The notes under the pieces are model-generated. The model was not told the DNA's origin, did not search any database, and saw only the letters and a program-made list of their open reading frames with translations. A program made the position numbers and the translations under genes. A stretch of DNA of 64,000 nt. Origin: Cordia subcordata (Eukaryota > Streptophyta > Magnoliopsida > Boraginales > Cordiaceae). The stretch is taken from positions 6,919,001-6,983,000 of the forward strand of contig JAPTOF010000016.1 in NCBI GenBank assembly GCA_028554755.1, written 5' to 3'. Below are positions 23,773 to 36,634 of the stretch, piece after piece (the stretch's first letter is position 1; every line of letters begins with the position of its first letter).

Positions 23773-24090
23773 CTCATGTTTGACCTGAATTAAGAATATG
23801 ATCAAGCTCAACAAGCTAAATTGAATCCTACCAAACGAGAATGGGATTGAGCTCAAACGAGCTAGGCAAACCCCACTGAACTAAGAACCAAGAGCTCACA
23901 TGAGCAAAACAACGAGAGATACGTCATGCATACACAACTAAAGAAACTAGACCAAAATTGACCCAACTCTGATATTATGTTAAGAATATCTAAAGTTCTA
24001 TTAAAAAAATTAATTGGTCAAGTTGGGAAACGGCTCATGAATGCGAGTAAAACGACATATCCTATTATTAGAGTCTTATTAACATCCCTC
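23773..24090 (-). mobile_element. Possible TRIM-type LTR retroelement remnant
   Basis: On the minus strand, a segment ending TTCTTAACA (23981) is followed by AATATCAGAG, close to the initiator-tRNA primer site TGGTATCAGAGC. About 200 bp further is a purine stretch AGGAGA and then TGTTGAAATATATTCC, the layout of a polypurine tract and 3' LTR start. The internal part is too short to code, as in TRIM elements. The two LTRs share only AATTAATTTTTT-like sequence, so this is tentative. Confidence 0.35.
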
Positions 24091-24825
24091 ACAAAATGTC
24101 TGATTGACCAATTTAATGTTGACGGTAAGCCAAAGCCTTTTACAATTTGAATGTTGCCAGATTCAATAACGGCATTTGACAGTCCCACTTTTCTCATCAT
24201 TCAAACACGCTCCTTTTAGAGCAAGTGCCTCAATTGCTCTGCACAATCACATTATAAACTTCATAGGCTAATGCTTCAGTTTCAGGCTCGAATAAACTGG
24301 CTAAAACTACACTCTAAAATTCTAACCTCTATGATGCAATATAGTGTCGTACTATATCTTCCAAATTACTCAAATATCAAGTAATATTTGAAATAAGAAT
24401 ATATAAGATGTATCTATATCACTATCAGAAACAGATCGATAATCAGAATATTGTGGCATAATTCTTGGCCCTATAAATAAGTTGGGTAAAAGTCATTTCT
24501 TCTCATGAGTTTTACACTAAAACCTAAACTCCCCCTAAGCTTTTGGTCTTTCCCATTTTCCCATGACGACACAAGTTTTATCAAGTTTTCTAAACAATCC
24601 TTTATGTTGAAAGACGTTCATTGTTTTATCTTTTGAGCAATTATTGAGCTATTTAATTTTTATTTATTATCTTTTATTTTTTATTTTATATTTTGGAGAT
24701 ATTAACTCATTGTAAAAAGTTTATACATCCCAATAAAGAAAAAGACTAGATTCAATTTGTTATGTATGTACACATATAAAAAGATAGAATTTAGATTATC
24801 TTTGTCATTTTTTACATAATACTGC

Positions 24826-24898
24826 TACTGCTACACCACTACTACTACTACTACTACTAATTATCATCATCATCATCATCATCATCATCATTATTAAG

Positions 24899-24930
<32 letters not shown>
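24826..24930. repeat. Compound trinucleotide microsatellite (ACT)(ATC)(ATT)
   Basis: Successive runs of CTA, ATC and TTA units, similar in make-up to the array inside the MULE at 10992. Confidence 0.95.
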
Positions 24931-24931
<1 letters not shown>

Positions 24932-26186
24932 TACAAATAAATTGATTCAATTTGAATGTATATATTAGGAGAAAGATATTTTAAAATAAATTTGATTTTT
25001 CTCTAATATTTTGTGTAGTATGAATGTTATTTGATAAGCTTTTTTTTTCAATCTTTTTCATTATATTATGAAGTTAATTAATTTTTTGATTTTCTATTTG
25101 GTAGTAGATTTATTTATTGAATGATTTTAATATTTTAATAATTTTTTTACTATTATTACCTTTTATCTTAAAAAAGAAAAAATAAAGCTACTTTTAAAGC
25201 TTTGTTTGATAAAATTTAAACTTAAGAAAGTTTAGAATTTAAAACAGAACTCATGAGAAAAAATGCCATTTCCTCCTCAATAGTCTATTGGCTGCGATTT
25301 CAAGCCCTTTTACTGCTAAAATTTGGAAAAAAACCCGTTGAGAAAGGCATTTCATGGATTGCATGGATTGATGGACTCTCATGAGAAAAAAAAAAAAAGG
25401 TTGATTGGCTGGGGTATAAATATTGATCCACTGTGTGTCTTTTGCCGTAAATGTGTAGAGAACAGAGATCATTTATTTTTTTAATGTTCTTTCACACATG
25501 GACTCTAGAAGACGGGGATGAGAATGTCGAAGAGGCCTCATTGGGTTCTTAAATGGGATAATATGACTCAATGGCTAATTGCTAGGTGCAGTAACAACTT
25601 TTTTCAGGCCACCATTATCAAGTTATTTTCTAAAATTGTTGTATATTACATATGACGGGACCATAATAGAAGGATCCATGAGTAATTGGCCTCGTGTAAG
25701 GAACAGCTGCTGGACAATATTCTTTTTTATGTTAAACAGAATCTTTTTGTACGTAAGAAATTTCAGAATAGTGCTTTAAATAGCACCATTTGCAAAAGAT
25801 GGTGTATGGGTTCTGGCCTAACTTTCTTTTGTTCCCTTTGGGGTTTTTCTGTACATGTTGTCAATATCAATAGATTACATTCTTAATAACCCCTACCCCC
25901 CCCCCTCCAAAAAAAAAAAAAAAAAAAGACATTTCATTAGACCAATTTCTTTCAATTTACCTGCAGCAATTGTGGGGGCGCTGCATCGACTTTTCTTTTC
26001 TTTTGAATGATTTTTCACGCTTTGCCCCTTGTAATATATTTTAAAGAAGAAACTCCTTTTCTTTTCTTTTCTTTTTTCCCCTTAAGAGGTCTAACCAATT
26101 ATCACAGTCTTAGAATTATCTGGTAATTCACAAATCAATCTAAGAGTGCATGAAGTTAATTTCTTTTTTATTTTCCTTGTATTTCC
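24931..26186. other. Gene-free AT-rich stretch
   Basis: Holds a poly-C/poly-A tract at 25895-25927 and short spurious frames; nothing recognisable as a gene. Confidence 0.5.
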
Positions 26187-26760
26187 TTTTGGCCCAACAA
26201 CAAACTTCATTAATATAAAAGAAGTACATAACACGACTAGTGAAACCTAGCCCAACAAATGCAAAAACACAAGCTAAGGGAACAACTATCACAAATCATG
26301 TACGTCACCTGTATACATCTTGAAGTTTAACCTAAGGAAAATCTACACATCCTCATCATAAAACATCACACATGACACCTCTAGAAACATCAAAGAAATA
26401 GCAAACCACAAGCAAGCCACATCAAGGTGAGAAAAAAGGCTCACCAACACGAGCAAAGAAAGCTTGGACAAATAATCAGCCAAACTGACCCTGAAAGCAA
26501 TCTACCTGAAACTTTTTGAAGATACAAGAACTACCTACAAGCAAGCCACATATGAAGGTGTTCAATTGCCACTTGAACACCTCTAGAGACACCAAAGAAG
26601 TGGTGAACCACGAACAAGTCACATCAAAGTGAAAAAAAAGATTGCTAACTAGCATGATTAAAAAAAGCTAGGGCAAGTAGTCCGCCAACCCAACCCCAAA
26701 AGCAATTTTCCTGAAACTATAGAACCACCAATAATGGTAGAAGCAAATCAAAAAGATGAC
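26187..26760 (-). repeat. Retroelement 3'-tail-like repeat with diverged internal duplication
   Basis: Read on the minus strand the region ends with TTTATATTAATGAAGTTTGT followed by a Gly-Pro-type TTGGGCC stretch, a common 3' end of plant LINE-like repeats. Inside, a ~200-bp unit starting CACCTCTAGA occurs at 26376 and 26578 with marked divergence. No open domain remains. Confidence 0.45.
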
Positions 26761-27947
26761 ATGGATGGGCAAGTATGTATACATTTCAACAGTGTGAAAA
26801 TGGCCTTGTTCACATGTCGACTAGATAATCTCTTTTTTCATATTCACCAAGTCAAGTGACATACAAAACAGAAAGGTGTGAAAAGATAGTATTCAATGTA
26901 TTGTTATCTTTTTTACTTTAAGTTTGGATATTTTTAAGTTGTATTAGATTTTAGACTAATCTAGTCAGAAATAATGAAACACTCCCAACAAGTGTACTTT
27001 CTAAGATTCGAACTCTATTTTTTTCTTACGGGGTGAGACGATTCTCATATCAACAAATATCTTGTTGGGAAGTAATTCGAAATTTTGAGCCACCTTTACC
27101 AATCCCTTGTAGCTGACAGCAGCATGGATCATGGCCTCCCTAGACTAGTCGCTGGATTTTTCACTCCGCACAATTCCACAATTTGCTTGATGCAGACATG
27201 CCTACTTTTAGAGTTGACTCGTTCATCACCCAGAAAACGTGAAATAGAAATAAATCAAACTTAAAACTTTATGAGTCACCGGCCATTTCTTTATCATCAA
27301 ATTCCAACACGTCTGCGGCGCCCAAAAATTGGCTGTTGCGCCTTTTCAAACTGCAACACAAAATATTACTTGCTTATTTCGTAAAACAAAAAAATTGTAA
27401 CACAATTAAGGAAAAAAAAAGTACTTTTTTTTGAAAAAAAATTATATTATTTTTATAATAACTATTTGATTTGATTTTCAGAAAAGTTGAAACTCTGAGA
27501 AAAGTTCAAATATAATTTTTTTATAAGTCAGAATTTTTAATTTTTAAAAAAAATAATTTTTCAAAGACTATTAAAAAATTACTTTTAATAAATACCAAAT
27601 TTACCCCTTTTCTTAAAAAAAACTAATTATAAATAATTGATGCGATGTTTGTAAGCAAATTATAGATATGAAAAGAATTTGAGATAAAATATGCTTATAA
27701 GCTGTCAGCATATTTGCAAATATATTGACAATTGAATTTTGACCAATTGAATATACGAATCTTGACTGATTGAATTTCCTGCTCGAGTTTGTAGGAAAAG
27801 AAGATGCTTTGTTGGGTTAGGTGGATTGACAAAAATGGGCTAAAAGGAAAAAAAAAAAAAAAAAAGGTTGTATAGTCTTATTTTCCAGTGGGCATGATGC
27901 CAACGGAACTGGAACAAATTTGTCAAAACTCAAAGCTAAAGGCTTGC
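26761..27947. other. Gene-free repeat-poor stretch
   Basis: AT-rich, with a segment at about 27415-27600 that resembles the interior of the Tourist-like MITEs but lacks clear ends. Confidence 0.45.

Positions 27948-27990
<43 letters not shown>
27948..27990. repeat. (AAT)n microsatellite
   Basis: About 14 AAT units without interruption. Confidence 0.95.
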
Positions 27991-29338
27991 TTACTATCTT
28001 TTCTTTAGTACTTTGAAGTAGAATCGATGCCTCCCGAAATTGTCACCTGTTCTATCTCTTTCTTTTTTTCTTTTTTTTTTTGCCATGTATCATCCGAAGC
28101 ATACACGTGACTGATAATTTCAAGACTTTGCATATCTACCCTTTGCTTACATTGTACGCTCATGTATAAACATACCCATTGATGCATGCATTTCGTATGG
28201 TTCTGATTTTGTTTTCTCAAGATCGTTGAAAGCTATAGGTTGATGCTAAAGTAATAAACGAACATTTTGGAGCTCTCTAACGGGAGTATAGATGACAATG
28301 CTTGCCCCAAGTATGTCAAATTAATATTATAGTGACAATATACGTAACAACGCTTTCTCCAAGTATGTCAAATTAATACTATAATAATCAAGGACAAGTT
28401 AATTATGCTCAATTATGTTTCTTTTTATATTGATGATCGAAATATTTGTAATTATGCACTTTGTTAGTTTATATCCCATCAAGTGCATCATAAGGGTCAA
28501 ACACTAGTATTAAGCTTAAAGTGGGAATAAAAATTAGGGACGGATCTAAAATTTTATTTTAACACTAGTGAGTTGGCCCTTGATTAATGTGGAATAGGCT
28601 TCTGACCACCTTGGACGGTTGTTTACCCACTCTGTGGGCCTCGGCCCTATACAGAAGTGGACGGTCCAACAGCCAAGGCCAACTCCAAGATAGTACATTA
28701 GCAGCCTTTGGGCCCTCTGAGGCAGGTATGCTCTGAAAAAATAAATTGAAGCATTTTTTATAATACGAAAAGACCCAACTGCTGAAACCCGACTACTAAT
28801 TGATGGAATCAACTGCTGAAACCCGACCATCAATTGAGGGACTCCGGGTGCAGTATACCTGAAACAGTTTACTAGTACGGAGGCCAGAGTATATTCGATA
28901 ATTTGCTAATAGACAGTGGAAACAGCCTGCAAGCAGAAGGATCACACAGCAGATCATAAATCTTTTTACAGCACCAAAATGCTTACAAATGATGAACCAC
29001 CACACTTGTGATGTGAGAAAAAACAAGACGGGAGGTGCGAGAAAGAAAGTGAAATCTGAAAAAAGAGTGATATGATATGAAGCCAATACATTTTGCAGCA
29101 CCTAAAAGTACATGATCAAGTTGAAGTATTATTGCTTCTGTTGGAAGATAATGAAGGACTAAAAGACAATCTTTAAAACGAGAACCCATAATATTGATGA
29201 TTACAACAATATAACATAGTCGACAAGCTTTCAGACGAGCTATTTTTGATTCGTAAAAGGAAAGAAAAGGAAATGAGAAAGAAATCAATTATAGCATAGA
29301 CTAACTGCTCTGAATCTAACCGCTTATACATTTCCTAC
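27991..29338. other. Region downstream of the UDP-glucose 4-epimerase gene
   Basis: Includes the likely 3' UTR of the epimerase. A ~60-bp diverged duplication lies near 28285-28385, and a short one around 28775-28835 (CTGCTGAAACCCGACTAC / CTGCTGAAACCCGACCAT). At 28539 a GGACGGATCTAAAA motif resembles the left end of the element at 35891. No gene was recognised. Confidence 0.5.
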
Positions 29339-32300
29339 TCAAGGTTTCGACTGGTAACCCCATGGGTACTGACATGCCCACTTCCACTGATCCCTGCACA
29401 TCTCGTTTATGCCATACTTCGCCCTAAGAAAGCAAAAGTTTTAGTTTGTGTAAGTCGATGCCACCATCGAGTTGGAAATAAGTTATGAATTACAAAACAG
29501 AATTGAGATTCAGACCCTATGGTTATATTGACCAAATTGCCGGCAACTGGCAAAATGCAATCTAGATATTTACAGATGCTATCATCTCACAACAAACCTA
29601 ATGCGCACAGAGAAATTCCAAATATTTCATAAACTAAAATTAGAGAAGCAAATAAGTACTCACTTCCAACCAAGTTCTCTCTCAGCCTTCATTGTTGATG
29701 CATAGACAGCTGTGGCATCACCTGGCCTTCTTGGGCACAGTTTGTACGGAATTTTCTAACAGACAGAAGTGATTAACATACAGAAAATTCAAATTTTGCA
29801 AACTAATCATGTTGAGCAAAGGGGCTTAAGTGTTTATAGACTGTTGCAAAAAAGTGAATGTACCTTGCCTGATGCTCTCTCAAAAGCATGTACCATCTCA
29901 AGGACTGATGTACCACGACCAGTTCCCAAGTTATAGGCAACACAACCTGAGACAGATCGAGAGATGTTACAGAACAATATCAGGGTACTCCAAGAATCTA
30001 AATATTCTTTGACAAAACAAAATGGCATTACTTTCTGTAAATTTACTACCAGTAGGCTTCCTTGTTTTCCTGAATGTGGGAAAACATCAATGACAGGTAA
30101 GAGCATTTAATTGTGCAAAAGGAAGGGGAGGGATGTAATTACCTATGTCATTTTTTGCCAGAAGCTTCTGTAGCGCAGCAACATGACCATCTGCTAAGTC
30201 CATGACATGGATGTAGTCTCGGATCTGATGAGCTAGATAAAATTAGAATGTAAACTGAAATACTGTTTTTACATCATGACCTCAACAAGATGACTTCACA
30301 ATGTAGGAGCTAGATATCTGGCCATGTAAAACTGGCTAAACAATGGATCATTTCAAGGATCAGTTCATCGTGTTAAAGTAATTGGGACACTGTCTCTAGT
30401 ACACTCTCTTAACATAATTAAATTAATAACTAAGTACAACAATGGCCAAAGTTTGCATACCGCAGTACCATCAGGCGTGGGATAATCATGACCATAAATA
30501 TTTAACTCGGGCAATCTACCAACGGCAACTTGTGTTATGTAAGGCATAAGGTTGTTGGGGATGCCCTTAGGATCTTCTCCGAGCTTGCCGCTCTCATGAG
30601 CACCAACAGGGTTGAAATATCTTAACAAAATAATGTTCCATTCAGGATCAGCCTTCTGCATATCCCGAGCTAGCTCTTCAAGGATTAGCTAGTTAAAGGA
30701 AGAAAATTTGATCACGTGTAAGGCCAACTTATTGCCCAAACCCAAGGTCTATAAATTAGTTAACTTACCTGACGCATTGAAAATAAAGATAAGACTAAAA
30801 TGATGAAGATGATTAAACATTATATATGTTATATCTGTACCTTTGTGCGTCCATATGGATTCATAGCCTTCATATCAAAATCCTCAACACACGGAATTTT
30901 TTCTGGTTGACCGTAAACTGTTGCAGATGACGAGAAAACTAACTGCACGAATCCAAATAGATTTCTCATGTTAACTAAGAATCATGAATCAAGATATGCA
31001 GCTGAAGATGTGATGGTCATCAAGAACTGAACTTCCTGGCAATGCCTTTGTTCGATGTTGAGGATAAAATATCCAGATGTCAGTTAACTATTTCAAGAGA
31101 ACAGAGAGATCTTTGGCATTAAAATAAAATCTAGAACTACTTAATTTCCCGGTTCAAAATTGAATGTCCATAATTGTTGATACTAAAGTTTATTAAGTTA
31201 TATTCACAAAAATCTAGAGTTCTTTATAGATAACTTTTTGTTAAGCAGATTTTTCTGGTTTCTTCTCATTTCTTGCTTCTTCTCCCCCTAATATAAGGTG
31301 TAATCTCAGATCATAAAGGAAAAAGTCTCACCTTCTTACACTTGTACTTTTCCATAGTCAAATACAAATTGATTGATCCAACCAAATTATTATCATAGTA
31401 ACGGAAGGGGTAAGCAACGCTCTCACCAACAGCTTTTCGTCCAGCAAAATGCACAACAGCATCAAACCTGTTATGAAATTTCAATAATCACCAATATGTA
31501 CATAAAAAGGAATTGCAATCAAACAATTGGTGAATTCTGAGAAACGACAAAAGGAAAAAAAAAAGTAAAAGACCACAACAATAAAAAGGGGATACAAATT
31601 TAAATCAGTTAATAAGAACATTGGCAAATCATGGAAACGACACTAGGAAATGAGTTGAAATTCATTAGAGTGACAGAAGAATGCCAGCCAACATAATTAC
31701 TTACCTCTTTTTGGAAAATAACTTCTCCAAATCTTGCTTATTCCTGATATCACCCTGCAACCAAGGACAGCACAAAGAATTACACAAACATTCAATTCGA
31801 TCGCACAAATATTCATTTATTAAGCAAGTTGACACTGATATGTCACACAACATTTCATCAGTAAAAGCACTACTTTCGTTTTGCATAATGCAAAAATGAG
31901 AATTTCTTCAAAATTCTAATAACCAAGAAAACAAAAATGGGATCAAGTGAAGTCCAGTGATCCAAGTTTTTCACGCAGTTCTAGTAAAGGGTAGAATCCT
32001 CTTTGATGGTATAAACAGTATTACTATGCATTCCTTTAAGCAGAAAACTACTCCATGAGAAAAAGACATAAGCCAGTTTGAATTGGCTTTTCTTCTTTTC
32101 TTCTTCAATAAAACAGCACTCTTTTTTTGCACTTTTTCATAAAAGGAGTACTTTTTCTGCAATAATTATTTGGATTGATTCTAAAAAAGCTAAAACACTC
32201 ACAAAAACTTCAATTGAGCTTTTCTCCAGAAGCTAGAAATTGAGTTTCGGGAAAAGAAAAAAAGAAAGAAAAACACTTCATTTCAAAAGTTAATACAAAA

Positions 32301-32765
32301 AATTTAGAGTTTCCCAGGAAAAAAAAAAAACACTTCTTTTCAAAAGTCAATGCAAACGAGCTGAGAGCATAGACTACCAGAACAGTTAATACTCTCACGT
32401 ATATCGATCAACTTTCTACAAAATAGAAGCTCAAAATTAGAAACTTTTCTTACTTGAGTGTAAAGAAAAAAAAGAAAGAAGCCTAATATCTTAATCTATA
32501 CAAAATTCTTACAATAAATTCACGCCCCAACAAAAGAACAGAAATCAAAAAGGCTTATAAAAGTGTTAAATACCTTATGAAACTCAAGATTCTGGGACAA
32601 TTGAGGACCAGCCAGCTCTCTGACCCTATCAACAGCTTCCTCCACAGCATTGTCAAGATTATCAATGATTGTAACTCCAAATCCTTGTTTCAGAAGCTGC
32701 AACACTGTGTGGGTTCCTATAAACCCAGCCCCACCTGTCACCAGAATCTTCTCTTGCCTTGCCAT
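29339..32765 (-). CDS. UGE: UDP-glucose 4-epimerase (nine exons)
   Basis: The CDS is complement join(29339..29423, 29664..29755, 29864..29946, 30143..30224, 30461..30688, 30841..30942, 31332..31467, 31705..31754, 32574..32765). All introns are GT-AG and the 349-residue frame closes. It interconverts UDP-glucose and UDP-galactose with bound NAD, a cytosolic step supplying galactose for cell-wall polymers and galactolipids. The Rossmann motif TGGAGFIG lies at residues 10-17, the catalytic serine region [10 protein letters not shown] at 128-137, and YGRTK places Tyr156 and Lys160 of the YxxxK pair. [14 protein letters not shown] and [13 protein letters not shown] are family blocks. Similarity is to the UGE1/UGE3 type more than UGE5. 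Odd: the usually invariant FAGLKAVGES reads [10 protein letters not shown] (Arg91). The short (GT)n tract upstream of the ATG is probably in the 5' UTR. Confidence 0.96.
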
Positions 32766-32797
32766 TGAAAAAAGCTTGCAAAATTTTCACCCAAATG

Positions 32798-32826
32798 TGT
32801 GTGTGTGTGTGCGTTTTGTGTGTGTT
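32798..32826. repeat. GT-rich microsatellite in presumed 5' UTR
   Basis: GTGTGTGTGTGTGCG followed by a short GTGTGTTGTG, just upstream of the epimerase start codon (minus-strand gene). Confidence 0.8.
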
Positions 32827-32939
32827 GTGGAGAATTATGAGTGGAAAATCAAGAAGAGGCTTAAAAAGCCAAAAGGGTTCTGGGGTTAGATAGTTGTTAT
32901 GTCGTGTGGTGTGTGGGATAGGAGAGAGAAGAGAAGAGT

Positions 32940-34386
32940 TTGAGCAAATCAAGGAAACTGTTTTGAATCATCCCCATATCATCATGCAAAGTTGCAGTAT
33001 AAAAAGTACTTCAAATTTTAAAAAGAAAAAAAGAAAAAAAAACAGAACAGTTTAGTACGCGGGATAAGATATGGAGTACGTGTAGAATATGGTTCTTGAA
33101 TACGAGGATAGAGCCGTTTGTTATGTAGTTGTTTTCGCCAGCCTTGGCATATGTTAGCTAGCGGGAACTTATATAGTACACGTCACAAAGTGCGCCTACA
33201 ACTATAAATATATTGAACAAATAACTTGTTAATACTGAATAAAGACGATTTATGAATTGTATTAAACAAATAGTTTATGAATATTAAACATATAATCTTT
33301 TTATTTTAAACAAACATATATGATTACTTTTATGCATAGATATTTGTCTATTTTATATTTATTAACACATATTGTACAAATATTACACTTGTCTATAGAT
33401 ATTGTGATGGTATGTGAATTTTACTGGACAAATAGTTTATGAATACTAAATAAATAGTATTTTTATTTTGAATAAATATCTGTAACTGTTTTTATGTATA
33501 GATGTTTCTGTGAATTTTACTGAACAAACAACTTATGAATACTGAACAAATAGTCTAGTACACCATACTATATACTCCTACAAAAACATCATATAATTTG
33601 CAGTTAGCTAGTCTTGGGAATTGAATTGCTTGTATCGTACAATTATTTGGATAAATTACACCAAACCAATTATCTTTTGTAATTTGAAAATAAGCACCAA
33701 TGACATTTTAGCAATACATTTGTTACATATTTGAGAACTACAGTGATGTTTCGTGCTCATTTTTAAGTTATGTGTATTACATATTTTAAGACCATAAAAG
33801 ACACCGTGCCTGTTTTGAAATTACAAAAAGTAACATGCACTTATGCTGATAAATTATGGAGAGATCAATGCAATTTACCTCTAATTATTTCATTCTAACT
33901 ATATAAATTATTTATGATTCATTGTAACGTCAAATATATACAATTTTTTTAATTTAATTTTGACTAGTGAATATATTGGCTATGTTGCGAGTGGCTATAT
34001 GTTTTCGTTACTATACAATTTTTCGGATTAAAATAATTAGATAGTTGAATATGGATCAATTTTATTGAAAAAAAGTGTACCAATATATCGAACGCATATT
34101 TTTTTTTAAATGTAAACATTTATGAGATATAGATCTTTATTATTTAGTTTTAGTCTCTCGCTATAGCTGCGTCAATTGACCATTGGTACATCATATATAA
34201 AGATAAACTATACATAAAGTTTAGAAAGTACACTATTATATCAATAATGGGATATTACATGAAACTTCACTTAAATATTTTAATAGATATGATAATGTAA
34301 TAAATAAATAGAAAGTATGAACCCACCTGTGAGAATATATTCGATAAAGAGAAAATATATGATAAAGTTCTCTCGAATCCAATTAT
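32940..34386. other. Epimerase upstream and gene-free DNA
   Basis: The first few hundred bases should hold the epimerase promoter. From about 33251 a diverged repeat is seen; otherwise AT-rich with no gene. Confidence 0.45.
33251..33545. repeat. Diverged tandem repeat units
   Basis: Segments like GAATTTTACTGGACAAATAG followed by TTATGAATACT recur at 33251, 33416 and 33512 with unequal spacing (165 and 96 bp). Confidence 0.6.
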
Positions 34387-34389
34387 ATA

Positions 34390-34618
34390 GGGCTCGTTTG
34401 GATTGGCTTTTTTTAAAAGCGCTTTTTTTAACAGTTTTTGAAAAATAGCTTTTTTGGAGAAGCTGAAAATTTTGGCTTCTAAAAAAATTTGTATTTGAAC
34501 TTTGTTCAGAGTTTCAATTTTTTTAAAAGCCAAATCAAATAGTTATTGCAAATTTAATGTAACTTTTTTAAAAAAAAAGTATTTTTTTCCTGAAAAAAAA
34601 ATCAATCCAAACAGACCC
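34390..34618. mobile_element. Tourist-like MITE
   Basis: Ends GGGCTCGTTTGGATTG and CAATCCAAACAGACCC are inverted copies, flanked on both sides by ATA. 229 bp, non-coding, with long A and T runs and internal inverted AAAAGC/GCTTTT motifs. Confidence 0.8.
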
Positions 34619-35885
34619 ATAATAATGGGTCGAGGTGGCACAACATTTCGATTACATGTGACCTTATCTCGACTTCTAAAAGTTGGAAAGTTCCAAAAAT
34701 AAAACAATTGCTTTTCCCAAAAAACGACGTGTATAATCTGACAAGTGAAATACTAAAGGGATTATCACATGATCTGTTTATTTGTATTTTTAACAGAAAA
34801 TTGCAAGAGAAATACTTGCATTTCTTAAGGTAACCGTTCTAAGCAATAGTAAGATGATGCTGATTTAACATTTTTAATTAATTAATCGGTATTCTTATCG
34901 ATATTTTTCCTTGATGGTCCAATTGGTTAACAACGGAGTGAAATTCAGGTTGTAAATTAAGGGCTTGTTCCATAAAATTAGTTATTAGAATAGGTGATAA
35001 CTGTTGTATATTAACAGTTGACGAATAATTATTTGGCTGGTTGATTGAATAAAATGTATCCAATAAAATTAACTGTTCGATTTGGTAATGAATACAAAAT
35101 AACGTTAAAGGACATTGGTATTACATTATTATTATTAGTGTCTTTCACATGAATTAAGTGTATTACTGAAGTAAATCAATTGATTAACATAATTATTCTT
35201 CTGAGCATGAAAAAAATCAAATATTATAAAAGGTGAAAACTTGAGGCATAAAATATTTTGTTATATTTTCAAAACCTTTATCTATAATTTCGTCTTTTCC
35301 AAAAAGGTCCTTTTCTTTGCTGACCTATGTGATATAACTTATTATCATCTTTCACATCGTTTACTTCATGAATGCATCCAAAGAGCATCAGGGTGACCTC
35401 TCGTTAATCTCTCCTCGGCCTTTGATAGTGAAGTTTGTGGGAATGGATCAAATCATTGCATGATGTATTATGCATGCGATTTGATATAAGTAGTTAAAAA
35501 CTGTGATTGGACATTTGATATTGTGAATGGTTAAATTTTTAGGATTATACTGCCTTATTGAATTGAAGAATGTGAAAAGATATTAGACATTTGAATTTTT
35601 ATTTGTAGCAATTTTACGAGAAAATTAATAAATATGTAAATTGGCTAAACTTTAGATTAACTTTCTCATTAGAAATGCATATTTTAGAGACTCCATCAAA
35701 AGAAATCAAGAAAATAACGGGAGACGATATACAAGGAGTCTCATATCTTATAATGATCTTTTCTTAACTCTAGTGATATTTCTTTTTCCACACACATAAA
35801 AATCGTGAATTCTTCCTAATATTATAAGAGAATCCATACTAAAAATTTACTAACCATAAATATGACTTCCATGCTTCCCTAAATT
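34619..35885. other. Gene-free AT-rich stretch
   Basis: No coding, RNA or element signal strong enough to name. Confidence 0.45.
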
Positions 35886-35890
35886 CAATG

Positions 35891-36302
35891 ACGGACCTAA
35901 AAATTTCTTTTTGTAGGGTCAACATGAAATTAAAAGGAATAATTTAATAAGATTTATGGGAGAGATAAAACAGAAAGTGATCACTGGAAGCCGAATGTGT
36001 AAAAGTAAAGGCTACTTTTTAGGAATTGGATAAAGTTGCTGAAGAATCGGAATTCATGTATATTTTTAAATAAAATATGCTATTTTTTAGGAAAAGATAA
36101 GAGCTTGATACATAACTTGTTAGAATTTGCAAAATAAATATCTTTTTCTATCCTTAATTATTTAAAACATTATAAAAAAAGAGGGTTCAATTAAACAAAT
36201 TTAAGGGATCAATTTAATCTATATCTATATTTAAACAACAGCATTTGAGCATTTGAAAACAAAGAAGGGTCACTTGACCCCCTATTTGTATGGTGCGTCC
36301 GC
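35891..36302. mobile_element. 412-bp non-autonomous element with CGGAC ends
   Basis: Left end ACGGACCTAAAAATT and right end GGTGCGTCCGC are short inverted matches (CGGAC). CAATG flanks both sides (35886-35890 and 36303-36307), a likely 5-bp target duplication. Inner parts GGGTCAACATG and CACTTGACCCCC are also roughly inverted. Non-coding; family not assigned. Confidence 0.6.
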
Positions 36303-36360
36303 CAATGCCTTAATTGTGTCCTCTTTTCAAGAAAGAGTGAGTTATACATTACCAGATTTA

Positions 36361-36631
36361 TGCTCTGTTTGTTATAGTCTTATTTTAAGATACTTATCCT
36401 ATTGAAATGAGGGTAAATCTTATAAGATTTAAGAAATTTTATCATACATTTTATGAAAATTTAAAACAAAACCATACTTTTTATCTTATAAGAAATAAGT
36501 AATCATTCCTATCTTATTTTTTACAGTTATAGAATACATGGTGCATATGATAAGATATCTTAAATTTTATAAGGTATCTCTAAATTTCAATAGAATAAGC
36601 ATCTTAAAATAAGATCATTCCAAACACACTA
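36361..36631. mobile_element. Tourist-like MITE with ~45-bp inverted repeats
   Basis: Left arm contains GTCTTATTTTAAGATACTTA and the right arm its inverted counterpart (ATCTTATTTTAAGATGCTTA when read on the minus strand). The element is 271 bp and flanked by TTA at 36358-36360 and 36632-36634. Confidence 0.82.
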
Positions 36632-36634
36632 TTA

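Noticed and set aside
27000..27070. GATTCGAACTC considered as part of a tRNA B-box
   Set aside because: No matching A-box or cloverleaf could be drawn around it; the context looks like repeat debris.
28546..29288. Three overlapping minus-strand frames downstream of the epimerase
   Set aside because: No shared frame, no family motif; short tandem duplications inside point to repeat DNA.
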